From Actinomadura opuntiae (GTDB taxonomy: Bacteria > Actinomycetota > Actinomycetes > Streptosporangiales > Streptosporangiaceae), in contig NZ_JASNWF010000001.1 in assembly GCF_030283205.1 (NCBI RefSeq), forward strand, positions 372,001-436,000: a DNA stretch of 64,000 nt, written 5' to 3'. Of this stretch, positions 27,379 through 36,448 are shown piece by piece. Within the stretch, counting starts at the first letter, position 1; each line of letters begins with the position of its first letter. A program made the translations under genes and the position numbers. The notes under the pieces were generated by a model, which saw only the letters and a program-made list of their open reading frames with translations, did not search any database and had not been told where the DNA came from.

Positions 27379-28843
27379 CATCCGCACCTACGGTGGCTGG
27401 CGGCGCCGGCACGGCATCGGGTTGCTCGGGCTGGACACCACCGCGACCTTCCTCGCCCTGGGTGCAGCGATGCTGCTGGTCCTGGTCGCCGCGACCGTCC
27501 CTACCGCGCTCATCTACCTGCTTCCGCCCACCGCGTTGGTCGGCGGGCTGGGTCTGATCCGGGTCGGTGGCGTGCCGGTCGGGCGGCTGATGGTGGCGCG
27601 ATGCCGGTGGCGCTGGGCGGTACTGCGCGGCCATAACCGCTACCGCGCCGGCGTTGTCATCGACCATCCGCGGGCCTTCCAGCTGCCCGGTGTGCTCGCG
27701 CCGTTGACGCTGTTGAGTGCCGAGGACGGGTACGGCGGCCGGTACGGGATCGTGTGGGACCGCCGTACCGGCCTGCTCACCGCCACGCTGCGGGTGGTGC
27801 CGGCCTCGACCTGGCTGGCCGACCGCACCGACGCCGACACCTGGGTCGCGGCCTGGGGCGGCTGGCTCGCCGCCCTCGGCCACATGCCCGCCATCCGCTG
27901 GGTGACGGTCACCATCGACACCGCGCCGGAGCCCGGCTCGACTCTCGCCGACGCCGTCGACCAAGCCGTCATCGCGACGGCACCGAAAGCGGCTCGGAAC
28001 ATCATGAACGAACTCGTCCGGACGGCCCCGGCCGCGGCGGCGGATGTCGACACTCGCGTCTCGGTCACTTTCGATCCCAAGGCCTCGGCTGCGTCCCCCA
28101 AGGATCTGTTCGAGGCGGTCGCCGAGCTCGGCCGTGCGCTGGACGGACTGGCGTCCCGGCTCGGCGGCTGCGGCGTCTCCGTCCAAGGACGCGCCACCGC
28201 AGCGGAGATCGCCGGCACGGTCCGGACCGCGTTCGACCCGAACGCCCGCGGCGACGTCAACCGACTACTGACCAGCACCCGAGCCGACGAGGCTTTGACC
28301 TGGTGTGATGCGGGCCCCATCGCCGCGACCGAGTACACCGGCCACTACGAGCACGACGGCGGGCAGTCGGTGAGCTGGGCCTGGCATGAACCGCCCCGCC
28401 AAAACGTCCGCTCCGACGTCCTGGCCCGCCTGGTCGCGCCCGGCCCGTTCCCCAAACGCGTCACCCTGCAATACCGGGCGCTGCCCGCTGCGGCTGCGAG
28501 CCGTGTCCTGCAGCAGGAGGTGAACGCGGCGGCGTTCCGCGCCCAGTTCCGGCGCCGCACCGGACGGGACGAGACCGCCCGCGACAGCTGGGACTCGGCG
28601 CGCGCCCGCCAAGCCGCCGCCGAGGAGGCAATGGGCGCCGGGGTGTGCCTGGTGTCGATGTACGCCACCGTCACCACCACCGACCCCGCGCAGCTCCGCC
28701 GCGCCGTCGCGCACGTCGAGGCCTCCGCCGACGCCGCCAAGATCCGGCTGCGGCGGCTGTGGGGCAGCCAGGCCGCCGGGTTCGCCACCACCCTGCCGTG
28801 CGGCATCTGCCCACCCGAACTCTCCCACCGCCTCCTCCACTGA
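27359..28843 (+). CDS. SCO6880-type conjugation protein (PrgI-like N-terminus, VirB4 N-domain-like)
   Basis: 494 residues. A basic N-terminus and two membrane segments (FLALGAAMLLVLVAATVPT, ALIYLLPPTALVGGLGLIRV) give the PrgI-like hairpin. A large soluble domain follows (YGIVWDRRTGLLTATLRVVP to the end) resembling the non-ATPase N-domain of VirB4. The next gene supplies the matching ATPase, so VirB4 appears split in two. The start could be GTG 27359 or the GTG three codons later. Either way it overlaps the upstream gene. Confidence 0.82.
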   Translation: MVQVGHDIRTYGGWRRRHGIGLLGLDTTATFLALGAAMLLVLVAATVPTALIYLLPPTALVGGLGLIRVGGVPVGRLMVARCRWRWAVLRGHNRYRAGVVIDHPRAFQLPGVLAPLTLLSAEDGYGGRYGIVWDRRTGLLTATLRVVPASTWLADRTDADTWVAAWGGWLAALGHMPAIRWVTVTIDTAPEPGSTLADAVDQAVIATAPKAARNIMNELVRTAPAAAADVDTRVSVTFDPKASAASPKDLFEAVAELGRALDGLASRLGGCGVSVQGRATAAEIAGTVRTAFDPNARGDVNRLLTSTRADEALTWCDAGPIAATEYTGHYEHDGGQSVSWAWHEPPRQNVRSDVLARLVAPGPFPKRVTLQYRALPAAAASRVLQQEVNAAAFRAQFRRRTGRDETARDSWDSARARQAAAEEAMGAGVCLVSMYATVTTTDPAQLRRAVAHVEASADAAKIRLRRLWGSQAAGFATTLPCGICPPELSHRLLH

Positions 28844-28859
28844 ACCGGAGATCACTCTG

Positions 28860-30305
28860 TTGTCCAACGTCGAAGCACAAGCCATGTCCGAACCGCTCGC
28901 CCCGCCATGGGGCTGGCGCGGCGCGGGCACCGGACGCGCCGCCCACATCGAACCCGCACCCGAATACCAGGCCACCACCAGCCAGGTCTGCGGCCTCTAC
29001 CCCTTCACCGCCGGCTCCGGCACGCCCACCGTCGGGACTCCAGTCGGTCGGCACCAACTCTGGGGCGAGGTGGTCTGCCTCGACCCGCTGGCGTGGCTGC
29101 GCGAGGGACTGGTGACCAACCCCGGCATGTTCGTCCTCGGGCAACCCGGCACCGGGAAATCCACGCTGGTGAAGCGGCTGGTCACCGGGGCCGTCGCCAC
29201 CGGCACCACCCCGATCATCCTGGGCGACACCAAGCCCGACTACAGCCGGCTGGTCGACTACCTCGGCGGACAGGTCATCCGGGTCGGCCGCGGTGTCGAC
29301 CGCATCAACCCTCTCGACGCCGGCCCGCTGGACGAAGCACGACGACGTCTCACTGGGGCCGACGCCGAGACACTGCGGTGGGAAGTCCGCTCACGCCGGC
29401 TGTCGTTACTGCTGGCGCTGGCGACTCTCGTCCGCGAGGCCCGCATCACCAACGCCGAAGAAGTCGTCCTCGGCCGCGCCATCGACCTGCTGGACGACCG
29501 CCTGGACCACGAACCCACCATCCCCGACGTCCTGCACATCCTGGAACAAGGCCCCCACGAGCTGCGGGCGGCGACCCGCACCGACACCGGCGACTCCTAC
29601 CGCGCCCAGACCCGCGACCTGGTCTTCACCCTCGACCTGCTCATCTCCGGCTCCCTTGCCGGCGTCTTCGACGCCGCCACCACCCGGCAGCTCAACCTGG
29701 ACGCAGCCGCGATCAGCGTCGACATCTCCCGCGTCCGCGCCGCCGGCGACAAGCTGCTCACCGCGGCGATGCTGTGCACCTGGGCCTATGCCTTCGGCAT
29801 GGTCGACGCCGCCACCGCCCTGGCCGACCTGGGTGCCGCACCGCGGCGCTCCTACCTGGGCGTCATGGACGAACTCTGGCGCGCACTACGCGGCGCACCC
29901 GGCCTGGTGGAGCACGCCGACGCCCTCACCCGTCTCAACCGCGCCAAGGGCATGGCCTCCATCATGATCACCCACTCGCTCGCCGACCTGGACGCCCTGG
30001 CCACCGAGGAAGACCGCGCCAAAGCCAAGGGCTTCGCCGACCGCTCCGCCATCACCGTCCTGGCCGGCCTGCCACCCCGCGAGCTGGCTCGCGTCCATGA
30101 GATCACCCCGCTCACCGGTCCCGAGCAGCAGCTCGTCACCTCCTGGTCGGCGCCCGACTCCTGGCAGCCCGGCGCGCGGCATCCGGGTCGCGGCAAGTAC
30201 CTGATCAAGACCGGCGAACGCCTCGGCATCCCCGTGGAGCTGTCGCTCGTGGGCCCCGAGGCTTACCTCTACGACACCGACCAGGCCATCCGGGCGACCG
30301 CATGA
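28860..30305 (+). CDS. VirB4-like conjugation ATPase (ATPase domain only)
   Basis: This cytoplasmic hexameric ATPase energises the secretion channel, 481 residues. Walker A is FVLGQPGTGKSTLVKRL (about residue 92), the conserved DTKPDYSRL follows, and Walker B is YLGVMDELWRALRG. SIMITHSLADLDAL and ADRSAITVLAGLPPRELA are also family-like. The frame opens at a TTG behind CGGAGA; the first ATG (MSEPLAPPWGWRG, 24 bp later) lacks a ribosome site. The stop overlaps the next start as ATGA. Confidence 0.88.
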   Translation: MSNVEAQAMSEPLAPPWGWRGAGTGRAAHIEPAPEYQATTSQVCGLYPFTAGSGTPTVGTPVGRHQLWGEVVCLDPLAWLREGLVTNPGMFVLGQPGTGKSTLVKRLVTGAVATGTTPIILGDTKPDYSRLVDYLGGQVIRVGRGVDRINPLDAGPLDEARRRLTGADAETLRWEVRSRRLSLLLALATLVREARITNAEEVVLGRAIDLLDDRLDHEPTIPDVLHILEQGPHELRAATRTDTGDSYRAQTRDLVFTLDLLISGSLAGVFDAATTRQLNLDAAAISVDISRVRAAGDKLLTAAMLCTWAYAFGMVDAATALADLGAAPRRSYLGVMDELWRALRGAPGLVEHADALTRLNRAKGMASIMITHSLADLDALATEEDRAKAKGFADRSAITVLAGLPPRELARVHEITPLTGPEQQLVTSWSAPDSWQPGARHPGRGKYLIKTGERLGIPVELSLVGPEAYLYDTDQAIRATA

Positions 30306-32116
30306 CCCGAGCCCTCGGGCCCCGCGCCTCGATCCTCGACACCAACGCCGGCGCGGCCTGGCTCGTCCTGGCCGGTTGCTGGTCGCCGGTCGGCGCGCTG
30401 GCGCTGGTGTGGGCGTCGGCGAAGCTGGCCGCGACCGCTGCCGGCGGCGGCGTCGCACCGTTCGGCACTGACTTCGCCCTCGCCCTTGCCCGGCGCCAGT
30501 TCCAGCGTGCCTGGCCAGGAACTCCAACGCCGCTCGTCCTGCTCGTCCTCATGCTGTTGCTCGCCGCCCTCGGCAGCGCCATATGGATGGCCTGGCGGCG
30601 CATCGCAGAACGTCTCCCGCAGCCCGGCGACGCCGTCGCCGCGCTCGCCGACAACCCTGGCCTCACCGAACTTCAACCGTCCGCGACCGCGAAACAGGCC
30701 GTCGCCTTGCGCCGCTCCCTCACCGCCCCACCAGGGCAGCTCGACTACGAGGACATCGGTCTGGTCCTTGGAGATGTTCTGCTGCCCGGGGAGCGAGGCG
30801 GGCCGACTCTGTTCGCCTCGTTCGAGGACACAGTGGTCGCCTTCATGGCGCCCCGCTCGGGCAAGACGACCACCCAGTCGATCCCGCATGTGCTGTCGGC
30901 GCCGGGGCCGGTCATCGCCACCAGCAACAAAGCCGACCTGTGGGCCGCCATCTCCACCGTCCGCGCCGACCGCGCCAACGGGCGGACCTGGTTGTTCGAC
31001 CCGCAGCACATCACCTACCAACCGCAGACCTGGTGGTGGAACCCGCTCGCCGGCCTGTCCACCGTCGAGGACGCCCACCGTCTGGCCGGGCATTTCGTCC
31101 TGACCGTCGACGACGGCCAGAAGAAGGACCTGTGGGGACCGGCTGCCCAGGACCTGCTGTGCGCGCTGTTCCTGGCCGCCGCCACCTCCGGCCGCTCCCT
31201 GCACCACGTCGCCCAATGGCTGGACGAACCCGCCGTGCCCACCCCCATCGAGCTTCTGCAAGAGGCCGGGTTCCAGCTGATGGCTTCGTCGTTGAAGGGC
31301 ACGCAGAACGGTGCGGTCGAGACGCGTGACGGGATCTACCAGACCGCGCGCACCGCCGCCAAAGCCCTGCGCGACCAGGAGATCCTCGCCTGGGTCACCC
31401 CCGCCCGCGACCTGCCCGTCTTCGACCCGCACGCCTTCGCCGGCACCCGCGACACCCTCTACCTGCTGTCCAAATCCCTGTCGGCGGCGGCGCCGCTGAT
31501 CGCCGCGCTCACCGACACCACCATGCGCGCCGCCGAACGCCGCGCCGAACAAGCAGGCGGACGCCTCGACCCGCCCCTGATCGTCGCGCTCGATGAGGCC
31601 GCCAACATCTGCCGCATCGCCGACCTCCCCCAGTTGTACTCCCACCTCGGATCACGCGGCATCATCCCCGTCACCATCCTGCAAAGCTACGAACAGGGCG
31701 TCACCGTCTGGGGCGAACCCGGCATGGCCGCACTGTGGGGAGCCGCCACCCGCAAACTCATCGGCGCCGGCATCGACTCACCCCGCCTCGTCCGCGACCT
31801 GGCCACCCTCATAGGCCAACACGACGTCCCCGTCCGCTCCATCACCTACAACGACGGACGCGCCAGCGAACAGATCTCCCTGCGCCGCCAGGACATCCTC
31901 GACGCCGCCGACATCCGCGCCCTCCCCAAAGGCACCGCACTCCTGCTGGCCACCGGCACCAAACCCGCCCTCATCCGCCTGCGCCCCTGGTACCGCGGCC
32001 CCCACGCCGCCGCCATCAACAACGCCATCCGTACCGCCGACACCGCCATCGCCGAAGCCGCACGCCGCCACCACGCCCAGCCCGAACGATCTCGACTGCC
32101 AGAAGTTGACGCCTAG
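30302..32116 (+). CDS. Type IV coupling protein (VirD4/TraG-like)
   Basis: This 604-residue inner-membrane ATPase recruits DNA or protein substrates to the channel. Two N-terminal membrane segments (AAWLVLAGCWSPVGALALVW and PLVLLVLMLLLAALGSAIW) precede the ATPase domain, with Walker A in VAFMAPRSGKTTTQSIPH, Walker B in PPLIVALDEAANICRI, and ILQSYEQGVTVWGEPGM. A relaxase partner is not visible in the window. It ends the secretion block proper; the cargo-like genes follow. Confidence 0.92.
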   Translation: MTRALGPRASILDTNAGAAWLVLAGCWSPVGALALVWASAKLAATAAGGGVAPFGTDFALALARRQFQRAWPGTPTPLVLLVLMLLLAALGSAIWMAWRRIAERLPQPGDAVAALADNPGLTELQPSATAKQAVALRRSLTAPPGQLDYEDIGLVLGDVLLPGERGGPTLFASFEDTVVAFMAPRSGKTTTQSIPHVLSAPGPVIATSNKADLWAAISTVRADRANGRTWLFDPQHITYQPQTWWWNPLAGLSTVEDAHRLAGHFVLTVDDGQKKDLWGPAAQDLLCALFLAAATSGRSLHHVAQWLDEPAVPTPIELLQEAGFQLMASSLKGTQNGAVETRDGIYQTARTAAKALRDQEILAWVTPARDLPVFDPHAFAGTRDTLYLLSKSLSAAAPLIAALTDTTMRAAERRAEQAGGRLDPPLIVALDEAANICRIADLPQLYSHLGSRGIIPVTILQSYEQGVTVWGEPGMAALWGAATRKLIGAGIDSPRLVRDLATLIGQHDVPVRSITYNDGRASEQISLRRQDILDAADIRALPKGTALLLATGTKPALIRLRPWYRGPHAAAINNAIRTADTAIAEAARRHHAQPERSRLPEVDA

Positions 32117-32194
32117 CTCCGCGTCTTGCTGCCCGAGGAATCCGCCCAGAGACGTGACGTCGTCATGCCCGACTCCACAGTTCAGGAGGCCCAA

Positions 32195-32599
32195 GTGCCA
32201 GTCGAAGACACCTCAGCCAACCCCGAAGGAGAGAAGCTCAAGCCGCTGTACCCCAGCCTGACCAGCTGGGTGACCACCCACTTCGTCCCCATGTACCGCC
32301 GCACCCTCGGCGGCGAGTTCCGCTGGTGCGCCCAATGGTGGCACCACGGCGAAGCGATCTCCCGCCTCACCGCCCTCTGGTACGCCTGGGAAGCCATGCG
32401 CCTACAAGGCGCCACCGGCATGGCCCTGTGGTACCGCGACCACCTCGACCACCAACTCCCCGTCCTCCTCGGCCCCCGCGGCCCCTTCTACCAATGCACC
32501 GAAAACGAACACCTCACCCCACACGAAGCACGCGTCGCCCCCGTCCCCGACGGCTGGCTCGGCCCCGACCAAGACCTCTCCCTCCCAGCCGAGGCCTGA
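32195..32599 (+). CDS. DUF4913-type protein
   Basis: 134 residues, soluble. It has the DUF4913 pattern: LYPSLTSWVTTHFVPMYRR, then WCAQWWHHGEAISRLTALWY, then TGMALWYRDHLDHQLPVLL and a final GPFYQCTENEH. I chose GTG 32195 because AGGAGG lies 5 bp before it; the frame opens earlier at TTG 32126 and ATG 32165 without good sites. Function is unknown. The family regularly follows coupling-protein genes in actinobacterial plasmids and ICEs. Confidence 0.8.
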   Translation: MPVEDTSANPEGEKLKPLYPSLTSWVTTHFVPMYRRTLGGEFRWCAQWWHHGEAISRLTALWYAWEAMRLQGATGMALWYRDHLDHQLPVLLGPRGPFYQCTENEHLTPHEARVAPVPDGWLGPDQDLSLPAEA

Positions 32600-32643
32600 C
32601 CGAAGCCCCTCACCACCGTCCCCGCCGCTGACTGGAGACCCAC

Positions 32644-33432
32644 ATGCCCGAGCGCATGGAAGCTACCGCGCTCGCACTGGACGCCTATGAACAGCACCTG
32701 TTCGGCGATCTGGCCAATGGCCACCGCAACGACCACGCCGAGGCCGAAGGCCTCCTGCACTCCCTCGTCGCCGACCTCATCCGCTACGGCGAAGGTAACC
32801 GCCTCGACGTCGTCGACCTGTTAGACGCCCTCGTCCAAGCCCGCATCGACCGTGGCGGCGCCCTTACCAACCCGCGCTTTAGCTTCCGCATCGACTCCGA
32901 GGTCCAGTTCCGTGACCGCAACGCCGACCTCCATCGCGGCTTCATCACCGAGCTGAAATCGAGAGGTCCCGGACGCGACACCAACTGTGCGATCCGCATC
33001 CCCGGTATGCCCGAGCCTCGTCACCTCGCCTCCTCGGAGCTGGAGCCGGCCACCCGGATGGCGCCGATCTCGACCCGGACCGCCGGCACCGTCTTCTCCG
33101 CCCAGGCAGCGGAGCGGACCCTCATCAGCATGCTCATCGGCCTGCGCACCGACCACGACACCCCGGGCCCCGATGAGCGGCTGCTCGCCGACTTGGCCGA
33201 GCTGGCCACGGCGCTGGCCGTCTGGTCCGGCACCAGCGCCGATCAGGTCCTCCGCCACCTGCGCCACCACGCCGACCAGCACACCGCACACGACTGGCCC
33301 TCCGCGGCGCGCTGCGCTGCGGCCGCGTTCCCCAACGACATCGCCGCTGACCTCGCCCGCGAACCGCTCCCCCGCCCCGCAGCCACCCGTCCGGCTTCAG
33401 GCAGGCCCGAGGCTCGACCACGCCTGAAGTGA
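32644..33432 (+). CDS. Unknown, tandem paralog family A, member 1
   Basis: 262 residues, no family recognised. Three parts are shared with three neighbours. A helical N-terminus has ALALDAYEQHLFGDL and SLVADLIRYGEGNRLDVVDL. A central beta-rich, possibly SH3-like segment has DSEVQFRDRNADLHRGFITE, then IRIPGMPEPRHLASSELEPA. A helical part has ELATALAVWSGTSADQVLRH. A disordered tail follows after AAAFPNDI. It starts at ATG 32644 after CTGGAGACCC. It has no signal peptide or membrane segment. Confidence 0.78.
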   Translation: MPERMEATALALDAYEQHLFGDLANGHRNDHAEAEGLLHSLVADLIRYGEGNRLDVVDLLDALVQARIDRGGALTNPRFSFRIDSEVQFRDRNADLHRGFITELKSRGPGRDTNCAIRIPGMPEPRHLASSELEPATRMAPISTRTAGTVFSAQAAERTLISMLIGLRTDHDTPGPDERLLADLAELATALAVWSGTSADQVLRHLRHHADQHTAHDWPSAARCAAAAFPNDIAADLAREPLPRPAATRPASGRPEARPRLK

Positions 33433-33465
33433 CCCGCACCGCCTGCTTCCCACGGAGGTACCTGG

Positions 33466-34293
33466 ATGCCTGATCCCGGTGATGCCGTCGCCGCCGCGCT
33501 CGACGCCTACCAGCGCGAGATCCTGCCCCCCGACGCTCCCAGCCACCGCACCGACGCATCGCTGGCCGAGGCACTCGTCCAATCGTTGATCGAGCAGCTC
33601 GCTCGCTACGCCGCCCAGCACGGCCTGGAAGTCCATGACACACTCGAGGAACTGCATCAGCGCAGCATCGACCGCAGCGGAACCGGCGCCGACCCCGTCC
33701 GCGATTTCCGGCTCGGTGCCCAAGTGCAGTTCCGCCAACAGCAGACCGCTACCGGAGCCACGCCGCGGTACCCGCGTTGGCGCGGCTTCATCACTTCCCT
33801 CACCGAAGCGCCAGGCGGCGATGCCCGGTGCACGGTCCGGGTACCGGCCGTCGCCAACAGGGTGCACGCGACCGCGTCCGAGCTCGAACCGGCCGACTCG
33901 CTCCTGCCGGTCGCCACGCGAACAGCTGGGGTCGTTCATCATGCGCGCGATGCCGAGGAGACGATCATCGCCCTCGCCGCCTGGCTCGAGCGCAACGCCG
34001 ACACTGGCCTGGTCACCTACCAGGAAAAGCTGGACGACGTAGCACGGCTGACGAGGGCCCTGGCGAGCTGGTCCGGCGGCAGTCCCGCAAGGATCACCCG
34101 CCACCTTCCCGCACGCCTCCCGAACACAGCCCGGCCAACAGGCTCACCACCCGCCGACAGCACGGGGCTGGCTCCGGCCGCCCGGCTGGCCGCGACGGGG
34201 TTCCCGCAAGACCCAACACCAAGCCGACCGGACGACCCGGCTCCCGTGACCAGGCTGCCGGACCGATCCAAGCGGCGCCCGCGCCGTCCCTAG
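33466..34293 (+). CDS. Unknown, tandem paralog family A, member 2
   Basis: 275 residues. It aligns by eye with the preceding gene: AAALDAYQREILPPD, SLIEQLARYAAQHGLEVHDT, GAQVQFRQQQTATG, RGFITSLTEAPGGDARCTVR, ASELEPADSLLPVATRTAG, then LASWSGGSPARITRHL. The tail after ATGFPQDP is proline- and arginine-rich. It starts at ATG 33466 with GGAGG in the 33-bp spacer. Members 1 and 2 are the most alike in the group, which suggests a recent duplication. Confidence 0.78.
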   Translation: MPDPGDAVAAALDAYQREILPPDAPSHRTDASLAEALVQSLIEQLARYAAQHGLEVHDTLEELHQRSIDRSGTGADPVRDFRLGAQVQFRQQQTATGATPRYPRWRGFITSLTEAPGGDARCTVRVPAVANRVHATASELEPADSLLPVATRTAGVVHHARDAEETIIALAAWLERNADTGLVTYQEKLDDVARLTRALASWSGGSPARITRHLPARLPNTARPTGSPPADSTGLAPAARLAATGFPQDPTPSRPDDPAPVTRLPDRSKRRPRRP

Positions 34294-34340
34294 GGCACCG
34301 CAGCGCCCGCCGCACAAGCCACCGACCCGATGGAGGTCGT

Positions 34341-35189
34341 ATGACCGAAGCCGGTGCCGAAGAGTTCGCCGAGTTCGGGGCCGCAGCTCTGGATGCTTTC
34401 CAAGCCCTCTTCGAGCAGACCGAGCACCTCGACCACCGGACCAACGATGAGGACGCACGCGAGCTGATCAGCGACCTGCTGGTCGACCTGATGCACTACA
34501 CCGAACGACGCGGAATCGAGTTCAACGACATCGCCGCCCAAGCACAGGCCTACTACGACACCGAACGCGACAACAGCAACGCCTTCGCCATCGGCTCGAC
34601 CGTCCAACTCGAAGGTCCCGCTGCCGACGAGGCCGTCTTGTTGGGGCAGCCGACCCGGGGCAGCGTCACCGGCGTCTTCGTCTCCCACCAAGGCCAGACC
34701 GAGTACTACGTGCACTTCCTCGGACAGACCACGAACCAGCCCGTCCTCGCCGCCGACCTGGAACCCGCACCGCCCTTCCCCGCCACGACCACAACACAAG
34801 GAGCCGTCAACGACCCGCTCAAGGCCGAGCAACTCCTGGTTGAGACGGCCACGCGCATCGCCATGGCGGACATCCACGGCAGGCAACCCAGCCCAGACGA
34901 CCTGCAAGACCACCGAATCCTGCTCGACAGACTCACCACCTGGAACAACATGCCCGAGCGCGACGTCACCGACCTGCTCCTCAGCAGGCTCGCAAAGAGC
35001 GTGAACGCGGCAGAGCCGAACAATCTCGAACAGGCTGCACCTCCGCAACCGGCTGAGAACCTCACGCCGGCCCAGCTCGCCGCCCAAGCATTCCCCGTGC
35101 CTCTGACCGACGGCATCACCGACGCGCGGAAGCCACCCACGCCCCGCCCAGCCAGCTCTCCGCAAACGCCGCCAGGCCTCACGCGCTGA
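34341..35189 (+). CDS. Unknown, tandem paralog family A, member 3
   Basis: 282 residues, more acidic and more diverged. It keeps AALDAFQALFEQTEHLDHR, DLLVDLMHYTERRGIEFNDI, a central GSTVQLEGPAADEAVLLGQP then VTGVFVSHQGQTEYYVHFLG, and LEPAPPFPATTTTQG. The helical part ends in LTTWNNMPERDVTDLLLSRL. The C-terminal motif AAQAFPVPLTDGITDARK precedes a proline-rich tail. ATG 34341 follows GGAGG at a 4-bp distance. Confidence 0.75.
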   Translation: MTEAGAEEFAEFGAAALDAFQALFEQTEHLDHRTNDEDARELISDLLVDLMHYTERRGIEFNDIAAQAQAYYDTERDNSNAFAIGSTVQLEGPAADEAVLLGQPTRGSVTGVFVSHQGQTEYYVHFLGQTTNQPVLAADLEPAPPFPATTTTQGAVNDPLKAEQLLVETATRIAMADIHGRQPSPDDLQDHRILLDRLTTWNNMPERDVTDLLLSRLAKSVNAAEPNNLEQAAPPQPAENLTPAQLAAQAFPVPLTDGITDARKPPTPRPASSPQTPPGLTR

Positions 35190-35238
35190 CCGGCCGCACC
35201 GACAGGCCTCGATCAATGATGACCTCACGGAGGATCCG

Positions 35239-35640
35239 CTGAACCACCAGTTCCACTACCTCACCCGACAGATCAAAGCCGCCGACTCCATCCCCACCCT
35301 TCTCACGTCCGCCTTCATCGGGCTGGACCTGATCGAACGGGTCACGACCGTCCTGCCCGACATCGGCACCGACCAGGCCGGTCCCGGCAACGAGACCGCG
35401 CTCGTCGAGGCCACCGACGCCTGGTGGGCACTGACGGAAGCTCCCACCCTCGGCTGGCCCACCGGCACACCCACGACCACAGACGACGCCCGGCGCCTCG
35501 CCGGGGCGATCGCCGCCTTCGTGCTGGTGGTCACCGAGGCGATGCTTAACGTCGCCTCCAAGTCCACCGACCCGAGCGACCGCGTGGCCTGCCTGCAGGC
35601 TGCACACCACGCCGGCCGCCTGCACGCGGCGCTGAGGTAG
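35239..35640 (+). CDS. Unknown, paralog family B, member 1, apparently starting at CTG
   Basis: 133 residues. No ATG, GTG or TTG exists in this frame near its 5' end, but CTG at 35239 has GGAGG exactly 5 bp before it. The CTG overlaps the stop (CTGA) of a tiny upstream frame, MMTSRRIR. The protein is homologous to the gene at 36553: LLTSAFIGLDLIERVTTVLP against LLTTALADLAHAERVITAFA, and DRVACLQAAHHAGRLHAALR against DKMACLQAALHAARLREALR. That homology over the full length shows the frame is real. It sits between members 3 and 4 of family A. Confidence 0.7.
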   Translation: MNHQFHYLTRQIKAADSIPTLLTSAFIGLDLIERVTTVLPDIGTDQAGPGNETALVEATDAWWALTEAPTLGWPTGTPTTTDDARRLAGAIAAFVLVVTEAMLNVASKSTDPSDRVACLQAAHHAGRLHAALR

Positions 35641-35646
35641 GCCCCG

Positions 35647-36429
35647 ATGGCCGACGACCTCAACGCCACGCAACTGGCCCGCGCCACCCGCATCATGCAG
35701 ACCTACGAGCAGCGCGCCTTCCCAGGTGGCAGCTCACTGCTCAACCGCGACCCGCTCTATGCCCAGGCCCTGCTCAGCGCCCTGATCAACGACCTGGAGC
35801 ACTACGCCACTCAGCACAACCTCAATTTCACCGAGATCATCATCAGCGGCCGCACCATCAACCCGCAGAACCCCACTGAGACCGACGCCGCGGCTCCGCA
35901 CAAGGTCGGCGACGAAGTCCGCCTCCTCCGGCACGGCGACCGGTGCGGCACCATCGTCGGCTGGACCAACAGCAGATCCGAAACCGAGACGACCTTCCTG
36001 GTCGAGGTCCCCGGCATCCCTGCCATTCTCGCCGCACCGGCCGCCCACCTGGCGCCGGCGCCGCCCTTCCCGCGGACGGCAACGGCCCTAGGCATGATCA
36101 CCCACGCCGACGAAGCCGAACGCGCTTACACCACTCTCGCGAGCCGCCACGCCGCCACGGCGTCCGACCGCGCCGCCGCAAGACGCGACTGCGACAACCT
36201 GATCGAGGCGCTCAGCTCCTGGTCAGGCGTCCCCGCGCACCAACTACGCCCGGAACTCGACCCCAAACCACCACCACCGGCTCCCAGCGGCCATCCACGC
36301 GACACCGCAGCCGCCGCCCGGGACTTCCCGTACGACCTCACCCAAGGCATCCCGCCCGCATCAGAACCGAACCCGAATCCCCCCACCAAGCAGACAAAGC
36401 CCCGCCAGGGCCCCAACCGAGCCTCCTGA
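35647..36429 (+). CDS. Unknown, tandem paralog family A, member 4
   Basis: 260 residues. It retains IMQTYEQRAFPGGSSLLNRD, LINDLEHYATQHNLNFTEII, GDEVRLLRHGDRCGTIVGW, FLVEVPGIPAILAAPAAHLA, APPFPRTATALG and LSSWSGVPAHQLRPEL. The C-terminal motif is AARDFPYDLTQGIPPASEP, close to that of member 3. It starts 6 bp after the CTG-initiated family B gene, so the A and B genes alternate in one transcript. Confidence 0.77.
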   Translation: MADDLNATQLARATRIMQTYEQRAFPGGSSLLNRDPLYAQALLSALINDLEHYATQHNLNFTEIIISGRTINPQNPTETDAAAPHKVGDEVRLLRHGDRCGTIVGWTNSRSETETTFLVEVPGIPAILAAPAAHLAPAPPFPRTATALGMITHADEAERAYTTLASRHAATASDRAAARRDCDNLIEALSSWSGVPAHQLRPELDPKPPPPAPSGHPRDTAAAARDFPYDLTQGIPPASEPNPNPPTKQTKPRQGPNRAS

Positions 36430-36448
36430 CACCCGCCAGGAGCCCCAG

